Notes: a model not told the origin generated them from the sequence alone. A stretch of 64,000 nucleotides of DNA from Eutreptiella sp. 'Long Island Sound 2002' (GCA_964036045.1 OZ038382.1:141682961-141746960), one strand, 5' to 3'; counted from the stretch's first letter, positions 11,935 to 24,423 are shown. Made by a program: numbers and translations.

Positions 11935-12660
11935 GCATATATGAGCGAGGAGGCCGAGGTGAATCGCCAAGATGCCTCCGGTGGGGGGGGGGGACCCCAG
12001 GGCCAAACCCCCGGCTTCCACTAACCCACAGACTAACCCCACGACCAACCCCAACATTAACCCCAACCCCAATCAACCCCTTAACCACACTAACCACACG
12101 ACTGGAACCCCAAAGGTGTTGGACCCAACGACGGGGTCCCGTGAGGTATAAGCGTCTGTATAAGGACCCAATGGGCCAAGATGGCCATGGAGAAAACAAG
12201 TGAACACTTACATGGCGTCGGTACGCCCCTGGCCATGCTCGACGGCATGGCTCCAGCATCCATTATAGCGATACCCTAGAGACCTATATTAAAACCAATA
12301 TGATGATTTTTTATCGCAAAAAATAATTCGTTAACAAAAAGTTTACCTCTTTTTTTTGGGGGGGGGGGGGGGGTTAGCGGGTTTTCCTCAAAATTTCCCG
12401 CCGCCAAGGGGTGCCTTACGGGTTTGGGTTTCATTTTCGCCCTGGGGTTGGGGGAGGGGTCTCACAGGTGTGAATGTGACAAAATATTGAAATGGTCCTC
12501 GGCTTTAATGTTTGATTTTAACTTTTGGATTAATTTTTCAGAAATTACTACCTAACACGTCACCGCTGCTAATATTAACATGCCTAAAATGAACTGTTTT
12601 CTGCAAAAATTCACACTCCCTAGAAATGCACAAGGACACATGAAACATACCTTTTGTCGC
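11641..12660. other. No gene seen; simple-sequence patches
   Basis: Contains a GT microsatellite, a C/A-rich patch at 12000-12110 (CCCCAAC-like), and a G run near 12357. Nothing protein-like is supportable. Confidence 0.5.
11903..11938 (+). repeat. (GT)n microsatellite
   Basis: About 15 GT dinucleotides with one GC interruption. Confidence 0.95.
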
Positions 12661-13443
12661 TTCCGGGGAGGGCACCTCCCAGGAAGGGGAGGCCATGGTC
12701 CTCCTGACCTATATCCAACGGCTAGCGGCATAGACCGGGGTATACTGGACGAGGAGGCGGCAGTGGGGGCCCTCCGTACATACTAGGAGGGAGGTCTTGG
12801 TGATGGCATCCATATGCTACAGCCTTGGGGGGCAACCGTGTGGTCCGCACCTCGACAATCAACTTTATTACGATGCCGTCGCACTAGATCACAGACCTCA
12901 ATGTCCAAGTGGATGCAGCAACATAGGATCCGCCCAAGGTAGACCTGGCTTGGCTACTACGCCGCCCCTTCTCTTTCCTCCCCCTTGTGGCCTACGGGGA
13001 CCAATGCCAGCTCTCCCCCACAGTGCTGCATGACTGGCTGCAGGAGCAAGCCTCCATTCCAGCACGAGTTGGATATGAGGCCCGTTGGTGGGCTAACTAC
13101 ACGCCACAGGGAGGCCTCCCTCTAGAATAAGTCGACACAGACCGGCAACCCCACATATCGGCGCACCGATGCCGATAGTTTTGCAGCAATGGGCGGCTAC
13201 ACTGCAGACCCCCTCCATGAAGCAGGCCAAAATGGAGTGCTCCGGGCCCCGTGCGTTGGGTACGGAGTGCATGTGCCACGTCATCGAGGAGTCCATCTAG
13301 GTCTGGTATGCCCGTGCCAAGGCGCGCGCCCCGTTGCTGAAGGCCCGGCTCGGCCAGAACAGCTCGATGGCGTGGGTGTTGCAAGACCTACACCTGCAAC
13401 AACAGGCCGAGAGGGAGGGAGTTGTGCGAGAGCTCCTGGGCTA
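12661..13443 (+). pseudogene. Decayed copy A of an unnamed element (paralogue of 16411-17346)
   Basis: Plus-strand segments align by eye with the copy at 16.4-17.3 kb. NVQVDAAT-TAG-DPPKVDLAWLLRR (12905-12973) matches NVRVDAATKEELQADLTWML. LHDWLQEQASIPARV matches LQEQEWLQEQAAAPARV. VLQQWAATLQTPS matches VLEQWSAAIATPS. SMAWVLQDLHLQQQAEREGV matches TMAWALQELQLHQQAEWEGV, and both end at TAA. The frame is broken by TAG at 12924-12926 and 13298-13300 (both opposite AAA Lys codons in the other copy), a TAA near 13127 and frameshifts. The 3' flanks also match (13503-13565 with 17392-17450), so the copied unit extends past the ORF. Protein family unknown; it may be the structural ORF of a retroelement. 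Confidence 0.6.
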
Positions 13444-13460
13444 ACTACCATAGCCTAGTG

Positions 13461-16370
13461 GGGAGCCTCTAGGTCCGCCTTTTCCTCGTCTGTGCCCCTT
13501 TTAGAACGCACTTGCACACAACGCGCGCACGACACAAACAGCCCTCCCGTTTACCTGTTCCCGTGGGTAGACATCCAGCTGCGGTGGGGTTGGATCTGCA
13601 AATTGACAGCTACAAATCCGCGACATTCAAAACAGGGGGATGCACAGATGCACAAAGATGCAGAGCAGAGCCACAGCAATGCACAACATCTTAGGGCCAA
13701 ATGGCAAAATCTGAAGCAGTTCCTTTGGTCCAATGGTGTTGTGGGACAAAGTGGCACCCAGGGCCCTGCACCTACAAATACAGGAGTGTTGAGCAGTAAG
13801 GAATCCTTGTATTCAATCTAACGTTGTCTTCTAGTAGCTCGCTGAAAGCCTGTGGCTGCGTGGTGGGACCTAACCCATCACAACTTGTCTGGCTGGGTGC
13901 TCCCCAGCTGTTGCCGGAAATATGGGCAAAAAGAAAAATCAGCTGTGATATAGATGCTTGCAAGAAGCAAATTACAGCAAAACGCGAAGAGACTTGGGGA
14001 CAGGTGGGGACATAAAAAGCAGTCAGAAAATACTAACCACTGAAATCTTCGGTGGTCCTCCCTTTTAGAGATTCGTCCCGTGTGCCTTCCAGCTCCGAAA
14101 AATTCCCAAGATTTGCCATGCACAACGTCAGTTCATTTTTTAGCTGTACAATGGGCACATAGATTGGGACATGCGGAATGCGCGTTTGGAACTGGGTGGA
14201 ATAAGTGACACCTGCTGACACTGGTGCACATGAGAAATCCTGGTGTTGGCCACCAACAAGCCGCACTAGATAGCACACTGGGGACCACGAGGTGCAGCCT
14301 CTTTGCAAACATCTACCAGGCATGGTGTCATATTGCAGAATCTGCCAACAAAAAATGCCCCTTAGTCCATTTAGATTGGCCAAAGCGGATCGAGCATGTA
14401 CAAGATGTACCGTTCTGAGAGGGGGGTGCATTTGCTGCAGGGCATGTGCACCAACACCCACTGCCAGACCCATACGTGGCGCCAACTAGGGCCCAGCAAC
14501 CCGATGCAGCGGACCTGTGCCCGCATCCTGGCCCCCCCAGATCAGCCAGAGAAGCAAATAGTGGCAAGCCGAGCCAACCCCTTATGTCATTGTGGCAAGA
14601 TGGCGGACGCCATTTTTCTCACCCCCAAAGAAACCCAGTGCCATGGGAAATACTTGGCCAAGAAAACAAAACAGAACAAAACAGGAGTGCTTTGCAGCCT
14701 AAAGCAGCTCGTGCTCACGGCACGCCGGGCATCTTGACGCTAGGAGCTGAGGGGCCGATGATTGGCACGTCACTGTGCTTGGCCCGTTGGCGCACATTGA
14801 GTATTCCCTGCAAGTTCCATCCCGCCCTTTACCAGCCCTGTATCAAACCAGTGCCATAGTTGGGGGCACCACTGCCATTCAATTAAAAAAAAGGGCAGTG
14901 CCACATTCATCAGACCGCATATTTACAACAGGTTCAAATGAGGAACAAGCTGATGGTGTGGTCAACACAGTGGAATTCCGCTCCGGAATAAGTGCATTGG
15001 GGGAGACTGAAAATACATCTAGTGACTTAGCATGATGGAAGCTGTTTGGGAAACTTGTGCAGGACATGTTGGGGGTATAAGAGACCTTGCAGAGGTGCTC
15101 ACAAAATGGTGCAATCTAGGACCCAGAACCACGAGCTGGTTCTGGTGAAGAGCACCTGTATGGTTAATGTATGGGAGTGACTGCAGAATGGCATTAGGAT
15201 ACTCCCCCACAGGAAACTGCAGGGACTAAATAGAATCCCACGGTGGCTGCACATCCCCGCCATCTCCCAGTGTGGGAAGGGCTAACATGGCGGGAATGGC
15301 TCAACCCCCAGGACCGCATCAGTGTCCGAAGCAGCGAGGGGTCAAAGAGGCAACGTGACCCCTGTTGTATCGGGATACTCAGAGCAGGAGACTCAAATAA
15401 CTGCATAATGCACGCCATATTGGGGTCCCAAATGCGAGAAGCTGAATGATGCCCCTGAGAGAAGATTAGGGACAAAACAGAGAAGAAGATGAAGATAAAA
15501 CAGAAGCCCCCATCCCCCTCCAAACTTGGAGCCTGTCCGGACAGACAGGACAAGCGTCACCTTCGTCCAGGGCACACGGGGACAAGCGTAAATATTTTTC
15601 AGGACAAGCTGCGCTGCATTGGGTCGCACCGCAGCACAGGTGCAGGTTCTGGAGGGCTGAGTCTGGGAAACATAGCAGAACAAGGGGAGGAACACAAAAC
15701 TCACACATACACCAAAACATGCATCACTGTTGTGCGGGATATGTGGGGACAAGCGTCATTGTTTTGTGGGATAAGCGGTGGCTCCAACTCTGCTCTGCTC
15801 CCACCAGCTTGGGCCCCTTTTGTGAGGACAGATCGTGTCTGTCTGACACTCAACACGTGGTTCAAGGGGAAATCGGGTCCAAAAAGCAGTTCAGTGTCAA
15901 GACACAAGGGCAGAATACGGTCATCTTGGTGTGGGGGGATTGGTGAGCCAACCCATGCCAATTGTGAGCTGACTGACGGTAGTTTGGAGCCAACCGACAA
16001 CGGCTTTAGGCCAACTAGTGGCGCCTGTGAGCTAACCGACGTCGTTGCGTTTGGGCCAGACATTCTTCAGCAAAAAACAAAAAAAGACCTTGTCCACTGA
16101 GGACGCTGTGCCTGCACTTAGTATAGCCAGGACGGCAGCTTTAATGCTGGCGGCCTTGATGCACACTGCACGTGCCCACCAAAGCTGGGACCCATACTAG
16201 GGGTGGATATAGTGGGGGGGGGGTCCCCCCCCAGCCCCACGCCCCACGCTGCACCCCCACTGGGTCCCAACAACGCCGCCCCTGTACTTACGGCCCCGGA
16301 CGGCGTCGGTACATGGTTTCATGACCTACCCGCACTGGCCATGATCCACGGGGCCATAGTAGCAACCGGC
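13461..16370. other. Intergenic; no supportable gene
   Basis: Mixed-composition DNA with short open frames on both strands but no motif or paralogue. Short direct repeats of GGGACAAGCGT occur around 15550-15760. See the minisatellite at 15948-16048. Confidence 0.5.
15948..16048. repeat. 21-bp minisatellite, about 4.5 degenerate units
   Basis: Diverged units around GAGCYRACYGAC and GAGCCAACC. In the minus frame they read as heptads (VSSQAPL, VGLKPLS, VGSKLPS, VSSQLAW). No wider gene supports coding. Confidence 0.6.
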
Positions 16371-16410
16371 ACTGGCACCACCCCGGCGGGCATGGCGATG
16401 GCTCTCGCGT

Positions 16411-17346
16411 ATGAGCATGCGCCGGGGGAGTACACCACCATGGCGACCTAGGGGGTGGGGACCTCCCAGTTGGAAGAGGTCCCAGCACTGGGTGGTGTCG
16501 GACTCGCAATTGGTGGTGGGCAACGGGCGAACTTGCCAAGATGGCGGACAGTGCAGTGATAGGATACACCACCTCTATGCGCCAACCCTGGCAGAGAAGC
16601 CCCTGGCCCCCACGACTGCAATAAAGGTAAGCGCCATCAACGTACGGGTGGATGCGGCAACCAAAGAGGAGCTGCAGGCGGACCTCACCTGGATGCTGTG
16701 CCGCCGGTTGCAGGAGCAGGAATGGTTGCAGGAGCAGGCAGCGGCCCCGGCTCGGGTGCACTATAAACACCGGCGGGGGCCAAACTACCGGCCGGGTCTC
16801 AGCCTGCCCCTGGACTGGTTCACCAGTGGCCAGCAGCGGCATCTCGTAGCCCACCGCATGTGCAACCCGCCCACCGTGACGCATGCGCAACCTGCCCACC
16901 ATGACGTAACTTGCAGAGCACGCGACTGAGCACATAGTGCTTACTGTGCGGCAGCGGCCCTGAAGCGGCCCTGAAACGGCCCGCGACCTTTGGGAGTGCC
17001 CAGTGCAGTCCCATGAGTGGTGCCCACCCAGGCAGCGCCTGCATACGTGGCTCACCACCTACGTTGGGCCGCAAGCTTCACAGGTGCAGGGCCAACTGTG
17101 GGACCCACCGTCCTGGAGCAATGGTCGGCGGCAATTGCCACGCCATCCCTGCAGGCGGCTCATATGGACTGCCGGGCCTCGCAACATTGGGACGCCCAGA
17201 AAGTCTGGCTCTCACACGCGAAGGCCGGGGAAGGCCTCATGAAGGCTTCTGCGGGGCCCAGGGGCACCATGGCGTGGGCCCTGCAGGAACTGCAGCTGCA
17301 CCAGCAGGCGGAGTGGGAAGGAGTCCCCAGGGAGACTGTGAACTAA
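16411..17346 (+). pseudogene. Decayed copy B of the unnamed element
   Basis: The open frame 16411-16929 contains INVRVDAATKEELQADLTWM, CRRLQEQEWLQEQAAAPARV and NYRPGLSLPLDWF. Three TGA codons follow in the same frame (first at 16927-16929), after which the same frame reopens at about 17014 and runs to TAA at 17344-17346 with HWDAQKVWLSHAKAGEGLMK and MAWALQELQLHQQAEWEGVP. Copy A (12.7-13.4 kb) shares four separate blocks and the terminal TAA, which fixes the strand and true C-terminus. The Gln/Leu/Ala-rich C-terminus suggests a helical or coiled domain. Upstream, another frame carries a TAG at 16449. Not identifiable as a known family. TGA rather than TAG interrupts this copy. Confidence 0.6.
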
Positions 17347-17574
17347 ACCCACAAGGCATGGGAACGGCTCGAGCCACGGTACAGGTGTGCCACACACAAC
17401 ACACAACGCACGTTAACACACACAGCCCTCCTGTTTTGCACTACCCGTGTGCAAGGCAGCCCAGCCATTGCCAGTTGGTAACAGCGCCTTCGGCACACCA
17501 CACCACACCATACCGCACCACACCCCACACCTTACCGCACTGGTGCAACCCACCGCACCACACCTGAACGTAGC

Positions 17575-18280
17575 TTCGCGGGACCTCCACGTGATCAGAC
17601 CCGAGGCTCAATCCGAAATCGATGAGCTTAAGAGCGGATTTTGGGTCGCGCGAGCCCCAGACGAGGTTGTTGGGCTTTAGGTCACGATGTTTGAGGCCGT
17701 GTGCATGGCAGCACAGCATCCCGCGCAGAATCTGCCGCACCACGACCGCAGCCTCCTCTGAATTCAAGCGCCCCCCCTTCTCGTCAAGTCGGTCCGCAAG
17801 GGTCCCGCCACTGCAGTTCTCCTCCACCAGGTACAATCTGCCTGTGCCCTCATAGTACTCATAGAGCCGTACCACGTTCGGATGGTCTAACTCCATCAGT
17901 GCCTCCACTTCATTCAGTTGGTTCTGCTGTGGCATCCCAGGCTCCTGGCGGAAGGTCACTTGCTTTATGGCGCGCAGGAGGCCAGTGGCACGCTGCCGTG
18001 CGCGCATGACAGTCCCGAAGCCCCCGCGCCCGAGAAACTCAAGTGTCTCATATTGCCGGTGCATCTCCTCCTCGTCGCCTGCACAGCGGATGAGGGTTGC
18101 GCGCTCGAACACCTCCCCGGGCAGGTGGGTGTCACGCGCATGCAGCCGGGTGGTGTGTGTGATGGCCATGAGTGTTGCGCTGGCGGCTCCAACCGCGCAT
18201 GCTGCTGCCACTCTGCGGCAATGCAGACGCGGGAATGTGCAGCTGGCACGTGCTGCTGCTGCAGCCACGCGGGCAAACAT
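17575..18280 (-). CDS. Ser/Thr protein kinase, 5' exon (CaMK/CDPK-like or NEK-like)
   Basis: From ATG at 18280 the exon encodes an Ala/Arg-rich N-terminus (about 50 residues, with ACAVGAASATLMA hydrophobic, a possible organelle-targeting or anchor segment) and then a kinase domain. It has the Gly loop GRGGFGTVMRA, VAIK-type lysine RAIKQ, helix C glutamate in NEVEAL, hinge YLVEENCSGGTL, catalytic loop HRDLKPNN and metal-binding LIDFGLS. The exon appears to end at SYVQ followed by GTGTGG, a plausible donor. The APE motif and C-lobe are not in this exon, and no convincing downstream exon was found between 17.5 and 13 kb on this strand; that DNA holds the decayed element copy instead. The gene is therefore partial here: either a long intron or a truncation. 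Confidence 0.8.
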
Positions 18281-21096
18281 GTTGCAGCTGCTACTGTGTC
18301 AAACTGTTCGGCCAAAGAAAGCCTTGCAGAGGGTGCGAGATCAACGCCACATCCGCCCGCCAGTATGGGAAACACTGCACACTCCTCCTTTTTGGGCCTA
18401 TTCGCGCACCACGGCAAGGGGTAACATTTTGTATCTAATGGTGTGTTAAATGGTGTTTTTTGAAATCATCACCCGATGTTTTTTCGGTTGAGAATCCTCC
18501 AGATCCCCCGCACTGCACGCCCATATATTGGAGGGCCTACACTTGGTTGGCATCACGTGGCCATGTGTCAATCCAAACCAAGCCCCGGGGCAACGGCTTT
18601 TCTCTGTATGCACACTGCAACCAAGGGGGTTGAGGGGGGGCTTCTGAAGAGGGGGGGGGGGGGCACCGGGAATTCTTCGCACGAGAAAATTTTGCACCGG
18701 GTTTATTTCGCACAGTGGCCTAAAAATTGAGCAGGAAATTTTGTATGCGTCCAGGTTTTTTTTACCCCAGGTGGTTCCTGCATGACCCGGATCTCAATCC
18801 CAGGGCCCAAGCACACCTTCCTTTTGGTTGCTGTGCAGCCAGAGCCCTCAAATTTCAAAAAAAAATTCCGTCCTTCGGTCTATAGATGGTCCTTGAGCTG
18901 GCATATGTCAGCGACAGGCCTAACTCTGGTGGATGTGCAGTGGCCTGTCTGCTCAAAAGTCCTGGGTTCCATTCCTGGGAACTCCAAACTGATGGCCTGT
19001 TGCATCTATTTCTGTATCTGTTTCTGCCTCCATGTCTGCAAGTGGCAGTGACAGTAAGTCTGCTGCAAAAAAGACAAAGCAGTGTGTCCCCAGTGCAGGT
19101 GCGGATGTTCTGGCACCCTTGGGTACAAGCACTATGCCCCCATTTTGGCTCGAGCAGGGCCATGCATCGCGGATCATTGATGAATTGAAGAAGCACTAGC
19201 GGGGTGGTGATGCGCCAAAGTGGCTAAATTTGGACACAGGTTTCTTTCGCACATCGGCCTGGGAATTGGGCGGGAAGTTTCGCACACATTTGAATTACGA
19301 AATTTCCCCACAATGAAATATTCCCGCCGCGAAATCCCCCCTGCTGTAGGTCCTATCCCCACATCCCCATGGGGCCCGCAAGGGTTGGCTAAAAGAATTC
19401 CGGTCTTCCAGCACCCCCCAATGACCCTGTGGCGGCCTTAGGGCGCGTCTGTGTTACGCATTGTTGATACAACAAACACACAGAAACCCATAGAAACCCA
19501 TGTTGGAACAAATAGGCTGCCCTAGTGGTACCAATTGGCCTTCAAAAAGACTCTTTTGGGGCGTTTGCTCAATGTTAGGCAAAATTGGTAGTGACTGCAG
19601 GCATTTGGGTGGGCCGGACCACCGCGGTGCAAGGGGTGAACTTCTTGGTGGTTTCACAAAAATTTCAAAATTTCAGGTTTGAATTCCAATTCGGGCAGGG
19701 TCCACAAGTTCGTGCGAATTCAGGGCAAATGCGAATTCAGGCAAATTTGTGCGAATTCAAGCAAATCTTTGCGAAATTGAACACCCATCACTACCAAGGG
19801 CTCGAAAGGAGCCCTCAAGAAGGGTTGTGTGCCGTGACAATACAGCCATTGTATGTTGCAACAAGATGCATTCATCAACCTCTGGACCTGTCTATGGCCA
19901 GTTGTGGCCCTTTTGAACGCTTGGAACCCACTCTGCAAGCTTTTAAGGCAAAGCTATGGAAAATCAGAGCTCTTCCCCCCCCCCCCCCCCTCCTCCCCAA
20001 AAAAGGATCCTCAGCCCCGGGTTGGGGGTAAATTTGAAGTATTTTAGGGAATATGTGTATCTTGTGAAAATAACAATTTACACAAGAAACATCCCAGACA
20101 CGGGGGGCCGACTCTTTGGGTTTGGACAATACCCCCCTCCCCCCACTAACTGTTGGCCAGAGGCCCCCTAGGGAGGGGAGCGGGGCTGGCAGGGGCGATA
20201 GGGGGGGGTATGGGGGGGGCTTCAAATGGTCAGGTTGTAGTGTCTGCATTAGGCTCTGGCCGCGCCTGCCCCACGGTTGTCATCGCCTTCTGTCCATCCG
20301 GCGGTAATTCGCGATCACAGTGTGAGTCATGTTCGTGTGAGCAGTTCTTGCATCCGCAGCCCCTACACTTACGGGCGCTTCGGACTCTATTGTGTCAGGC
20401 GTACATCCAGGTCAGTGGTCACCCCCTTCCCGAGTCAGACTCTAATTAAACACTATCCAAGGGCCATTTGACTAGTGACTAGCGAATTGTTTATTTTGGT
20501 GAAATTTTTTTGTTGTTTACCTTTTTTTTTAACAAATTGTTTACAAAAATGGCCATTTTGTTGATGCTTGCCTCCTTTTACCTAATCCTTCTATTGCAGG
20601 TTCATAGGACACAACTTTGTTCCATGTGGCTGGTACCATTGAGCACTGTATAATTCTCTAGTACATGTTCAGACATGTTTGTGTGTTTATTAAACATGTT
20701 TTCCTGGGTGTGGTTTATTCATGGTTCCTTGCAGGATGTTATTCTTCAATTTTGGTACAAATCAAATCCCATGCTGTTTATTCTTGGATGTTGCCAATCA
20801 CTGTTTATTTTTTGGGACCTTCATTCAGCTGAAATTGATTCTTCCTCTGTGCGTTGTTTTTTCCCCCCGTTGTTTGCGTTTGCATGCTAACACTTCCTGG
20901 TGGTCTTGGTTAATCCCTTCCTGTAATCCATACCCTGCACATGAAACAACATCACAGCATAAGTAGAGGGAACATCTTTGTATTTGAATGCTTCTACGTT
21001 TTTATGTGCGCGGCCCCACTGCAGTTGCTTCAGTAGTCCGGTGGGCACTCGCTTCCCTCCCGCTCCCTGACTGCCCTACTGTCGTGCTCCTGCCCG
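18281..21096. other. Noncoding, repeat-rich stretch
   Basis: No credible gene. Two related segments are seen: 18690-18750 (TTTATTTCGCACAGTGGCC..) and 19224-19300 (TTTCTTTCGCACATCGGCC..). Homopolymers occur at 18650, 19977, 20130 and 20205. The AT-rich part at 20450-20980 has nothing recognisable. Confidence 0.5.
19709..19780 (+). repeat. GCGAATTC-type tandem repeat (three to four ~20-bp units)
   Basis: Successive GTGCGAATTCAGGGCAAAT, GCGAATTCAGGCAAATTT and GCGAATTCAAGCAAATCT, then GCGAAATTG. The motif resembles the GCGAAT..ATTCG flank of the locus 3 palindrome at 50160-50230. Confidence 0.75.
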
Positions 21097-21310
21097 AGGC
21101 AGAAGCGCCCCTCCCCCTCACCCTCCTCCTCCTCCTCCCCCTCCTCCCCTTCACCACCCTCCTCCCTCTCCTCCTCCTCCTCCCATTGTCCTGTACTTTA
21201 CTTTACTGTACTGAACTGTACTGCACTGTCCCGTCCTGTATGGTACTTGTACTTATTGTACCGTCCTGTCCTGTGATGTACTGCACTGTACTGTACTTTG
21301 AAGTACCTTG
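21097..21310 (+). repeat. Pyrimidine tract followed by a TACTG-type microsatellite
   Basis: 21112-21185 is CTCCTCCTC-rich. 21190-21305 is built of ACTGT / GTACT pentamers. The zinc-finger reading frame on the minus strand runs into this repeat and loses protein character. Confidence 0.9.
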
Positions 21311-22060
21311 GACGAAGGGAACAGAGTGGCCAAGTTGAGGGTATTGCTGACATGCAATGCACCACATCTTGTCCCTGCTAGCATCATACCTTAGCCAAGA
21401 CCGGGTAAGAAGCCACTCTGTTTTGAACTGCCGTTTCTTGGGGAGGGGGGTTAGACGGCCGGTGCCTCTCAGCACAGGAGGTGCAAATACCATCTGTGGT
21501 GCACCCTGGATGCACGCGGAAATGACACTTGTGACATTCCACATTGAGGGAGGACACTTCCTGTCCACAGGCACAGCAAGTGCACACAAAGCAGTGCACG
21601 TTTGATCCAACCATGGTCATGCACGCCTCATCAACCACCTTGTGGCGCCTCTGACATGAATACTTGGTGCCACAAATGTTAGCGCCACAACATGCACACC
21701 GTACAGGAACAAGAAAAAAAGGACTTAGGGAGGGGGTGGCGCGTGAGGGCGATGGAGGCGGGGCTGCCGGCGCGCCTGCACTAGACGACGGCTTCTTCAT
21801 GGTGAACACCCAGCCATCCCGCGTGCCATCCGTCTTGGCGGCTCGCATGACCTAGGTGTGGGCCAACTTCGTCAACGCCCCACCGTCTAGGGAGTGTAGG
21901 TACCGGAGGGCAGCCGAGGCATTGTTGAAGTGCATCCCATTGGCACCCTCGGGTGCAACCGGGCCGAGGCGGCGCATCCATACATCACCACCCATCCCGA
22001 GACGCGAGACAGGTTTGAAGGGTGAACAAACCGGAAGACCAGAGATGATAATTCTTCTGG
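21290..22060 (-). pseudogene. Cys-rich zinc-finger protein joined to a hAT-associated zinc-finger motif (TAG and frameshift)
   Basis: Minus-strand reading: GMGGDVWMRRLGPVAPEG, FNNASAALRYLHSLDGG and ALTKLAHT, TAG at 21852-21854, then in the same frame VMRAAKTDGTRDGWVFTMKK, a Pro/Ser linker and a Cys-rich module with CACCGANICG, CFVCTCCACG, CHKCHFRVHPGC and CTSC. This is a PHD- or C1-like arrangement of CxxC and HxxC pairs. Near 21440 (AACCCCCC) the frame shifts, and another frame continues QFKTEWLLTRSWLRYDASR and MWCIACQQYP to FVQGTSKY. That pattern (F..WL..RSWL.YD....M.C..C) is typical of the N-terminal zinc finger associated with hAT-like transposases. The end dissolves into the microsatellite. 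Probably a transposon-derived remnant. Confidence 0.55.
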
Positions 22061-22089
22061 GAGAATGGAGAAACATAGGAACCACCGAA

Positions 22090-23791
22090 GTTCAAGTTTG
22101 GTCTATTTACTTATGCTACTGCGCACAGACATACACCGAATTACAAGTGAGAACTTTGTTTATTTTAGGTTGAAGCTTTTTGTTCAAATGTGGACCTACA
22201 AATGCAAGCTGTCATGAAGTGCCAAGAGGCACATTTCCATAACCTCTTTGTTCTAAGCGGTCATGTGTCCGTGGGCACCAGCTGTCGAGTATGATTGTTG
22301 CTTTACGGAACCCTGTGTAAGTGGCATACCCGAAATGACGACTATCAAGCGAATGGCACAACGAGGCAACCCAAAACCTTCCCCAATCCATGCAACAATA
22401 TGTGAAAACACAGATAAACATCAATAAACATCAATGAAGGGCGATTCTCTCCCAAAAACAGGTGTTTTTTTCGAAAATAAACGTATAATTATGTGTTTAT
22501 TTTCCATTTGACTAGCAACTAGAATAGCAGTTAATTAAAGCCTGTTCCAAAGGGGGGGGGGGGCAAACGGCTGGGCATGTAGCCTGGGCTGAGCTTCGAG
22601 GGCGGGGGGGGGGGAGGGTATTCAGCGTCCTAGGACCCGCGGAGTCGGCACCCCCCCCTGTGATCATAGATAGACCCCATACCTCACAAACAGAGGGCAT
22701 GCTTTGCTCACGCCTGCCCTTAAACGAACGAATATCTGAATATGACACAATGGGGAGGTTCCGGTCAGCTCTTTGTTTCTTCATGGACCCCAAATCCAAT
22801 GGCAGGGGTGCCAGGGTCCCATCTCCAGGTAGCTTTGATTGGCCCCTTATGTGGCCCCACCATTGGGGATTTCACCTGCCTGGGTTGGCTGAAACATTGT
22901 GCTTTTTGGCCTCTTGATGACCTCTGGGTGTCCTTGGGCGGCCAGGCTTGTCTCAGTATTTGGTGATCATGGGAGCACTTATTGACCCATGGGCAGCCAT
23001 GTAGCACAAATCAGGCCACCTATTGGTGTCCATAGTCCATATGTCCCTTAAAGAGCTGCTTTGGGGCTATATCACCCATTTGGATAGATTTCGGAAAATC
23101 ACTGAGCCCACTTTGGAGTGCATTGTTAAGAGCAATTCTCTGTGAGGTGGCAATAGAATTCCACCTCCCCCCAAACCTCTCCCAAAAAACAAATTGCGCA
23201 GGTTATTCGACCAAAACCAAATCAGGCCCACATGTGTGGGAAATGCACCCACACACACACACACCTTTTGGGCCTATTCACACACCATGGCCATGGTCTT
23301 CTACCTTGCAAAATCCCTATTTTGCCTAATAATGGTATCCCCGGATGAATTTTTGTTTCGGACTGAAAAACCATTGCGAAGGTGGTATACGAACCTTGGT
23401 TGCCATCTGCAGCAACTATTCGTTGATCCACACCCAGGTACCATTCACCTTTTTTTCTTCCGTATAGAACCTTTAACAAATGAGATTCATAGCTCAGGTC
23501 CATGTGTGGCATGAAATGCTGCATGTGCAGCAATGATGATTGTTTCAAGCAAACTGATGATAAAGGAGGGCTAAGCCAGCAGCAGCTGGGACAAACAGCG
23601 CGCTCACAGGCTACAGCCTTAGTAAACAATGAAAGAATCAAAGCAGTTACCAGCCTCAAACTGCAAACCAAAGATGCAAACAAACACCAGCGATGATCGA
23701 GCTCTGTGTCTACAAACACAAAAAGAAGACCACAGTGGGATCGAACCTTAATTAATGCCAGGGTGACACTCCAACACAGGAGCTGAAATAC
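22090..23791. other. Noncoding; no gene seen
   Basis: Contains G runs at 22552 and 22603 and a short (CA)n at 23251-23262. Open frames are short and featureless. Confidence 0.5.
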
Positions 23792-23964
23792 CCGGAAATG
23801 CTTATAAGTGACTTTGAGTATACAGTGAATATACCAAGATACCTAGCAGCTGACGATCCACAAGCGCCCAAGAGGCCAGGTACCACATACCAATGCTCAT
23901 AAGGCGAAACGAAGGGCACTTGCCGTTTTTTGGTGACCAGTTGCTGGTGCCACCTTATCCGCAA
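23792..23964 (+). repeat. Dispersed repeat, copy 1
   Basis: Nearly identical to 26212-26374. Shared landmarks are TTTGAGTATACAGTGAATAT, CAGCTGACGATCC, CAAGCGCCCAAGAGGCCAGG and GACCAGTTGCTGGTG. Copy 1 has an extra ~9 bp near its start. No coding function is evident in either copy. Confidence 0.9.
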
Positions 23965-24423
23965 TATAATACACAGTAACCTCAAAAGTGGCATCCAGAT
24001 TATCCTATGGATCCAAACATTCCTCCCAGTACTGTACATGCTTCACAGCGGGCTGTTCACCCTGAGCGGGTAGGTTTGCATACCGCTGCTTAAATCCTCC
24101 CCGCCTAAAAAAGAAGATGCCCACCAAAAAAAAGATGCAACTTGTGATCCAAGTGGCACAGCGGAGTTGAAAAAGGAAAGCAGACATTCTTTCATCCAAT
24201 TAAAAAAAAAAACACATCACATCCCAAACCCTCACAGCGCTCCAAAGACACAGATTGTGCGATGGGCAGTAGCTGCCTTGGAGACACCTCAGTTTAAATG
24301 TATGTAGGTTGGTGAGGCTCGACAGCAGAAACAAAAGTTGATTGGCCTTACATCGGCATCCTCAAGGGGTATGTGCATTAAAAACATTATGGCGTTGATT
24401 GGATCAGCAGAATCCTACGAATC

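Noticed and set aside
12000-12110. Interstitial telomeric repeat (CCCCAAC / CCCTAA-like)
   Set aside because: Units are irregular in length and sequence; no true tandem telomere repeat is present.
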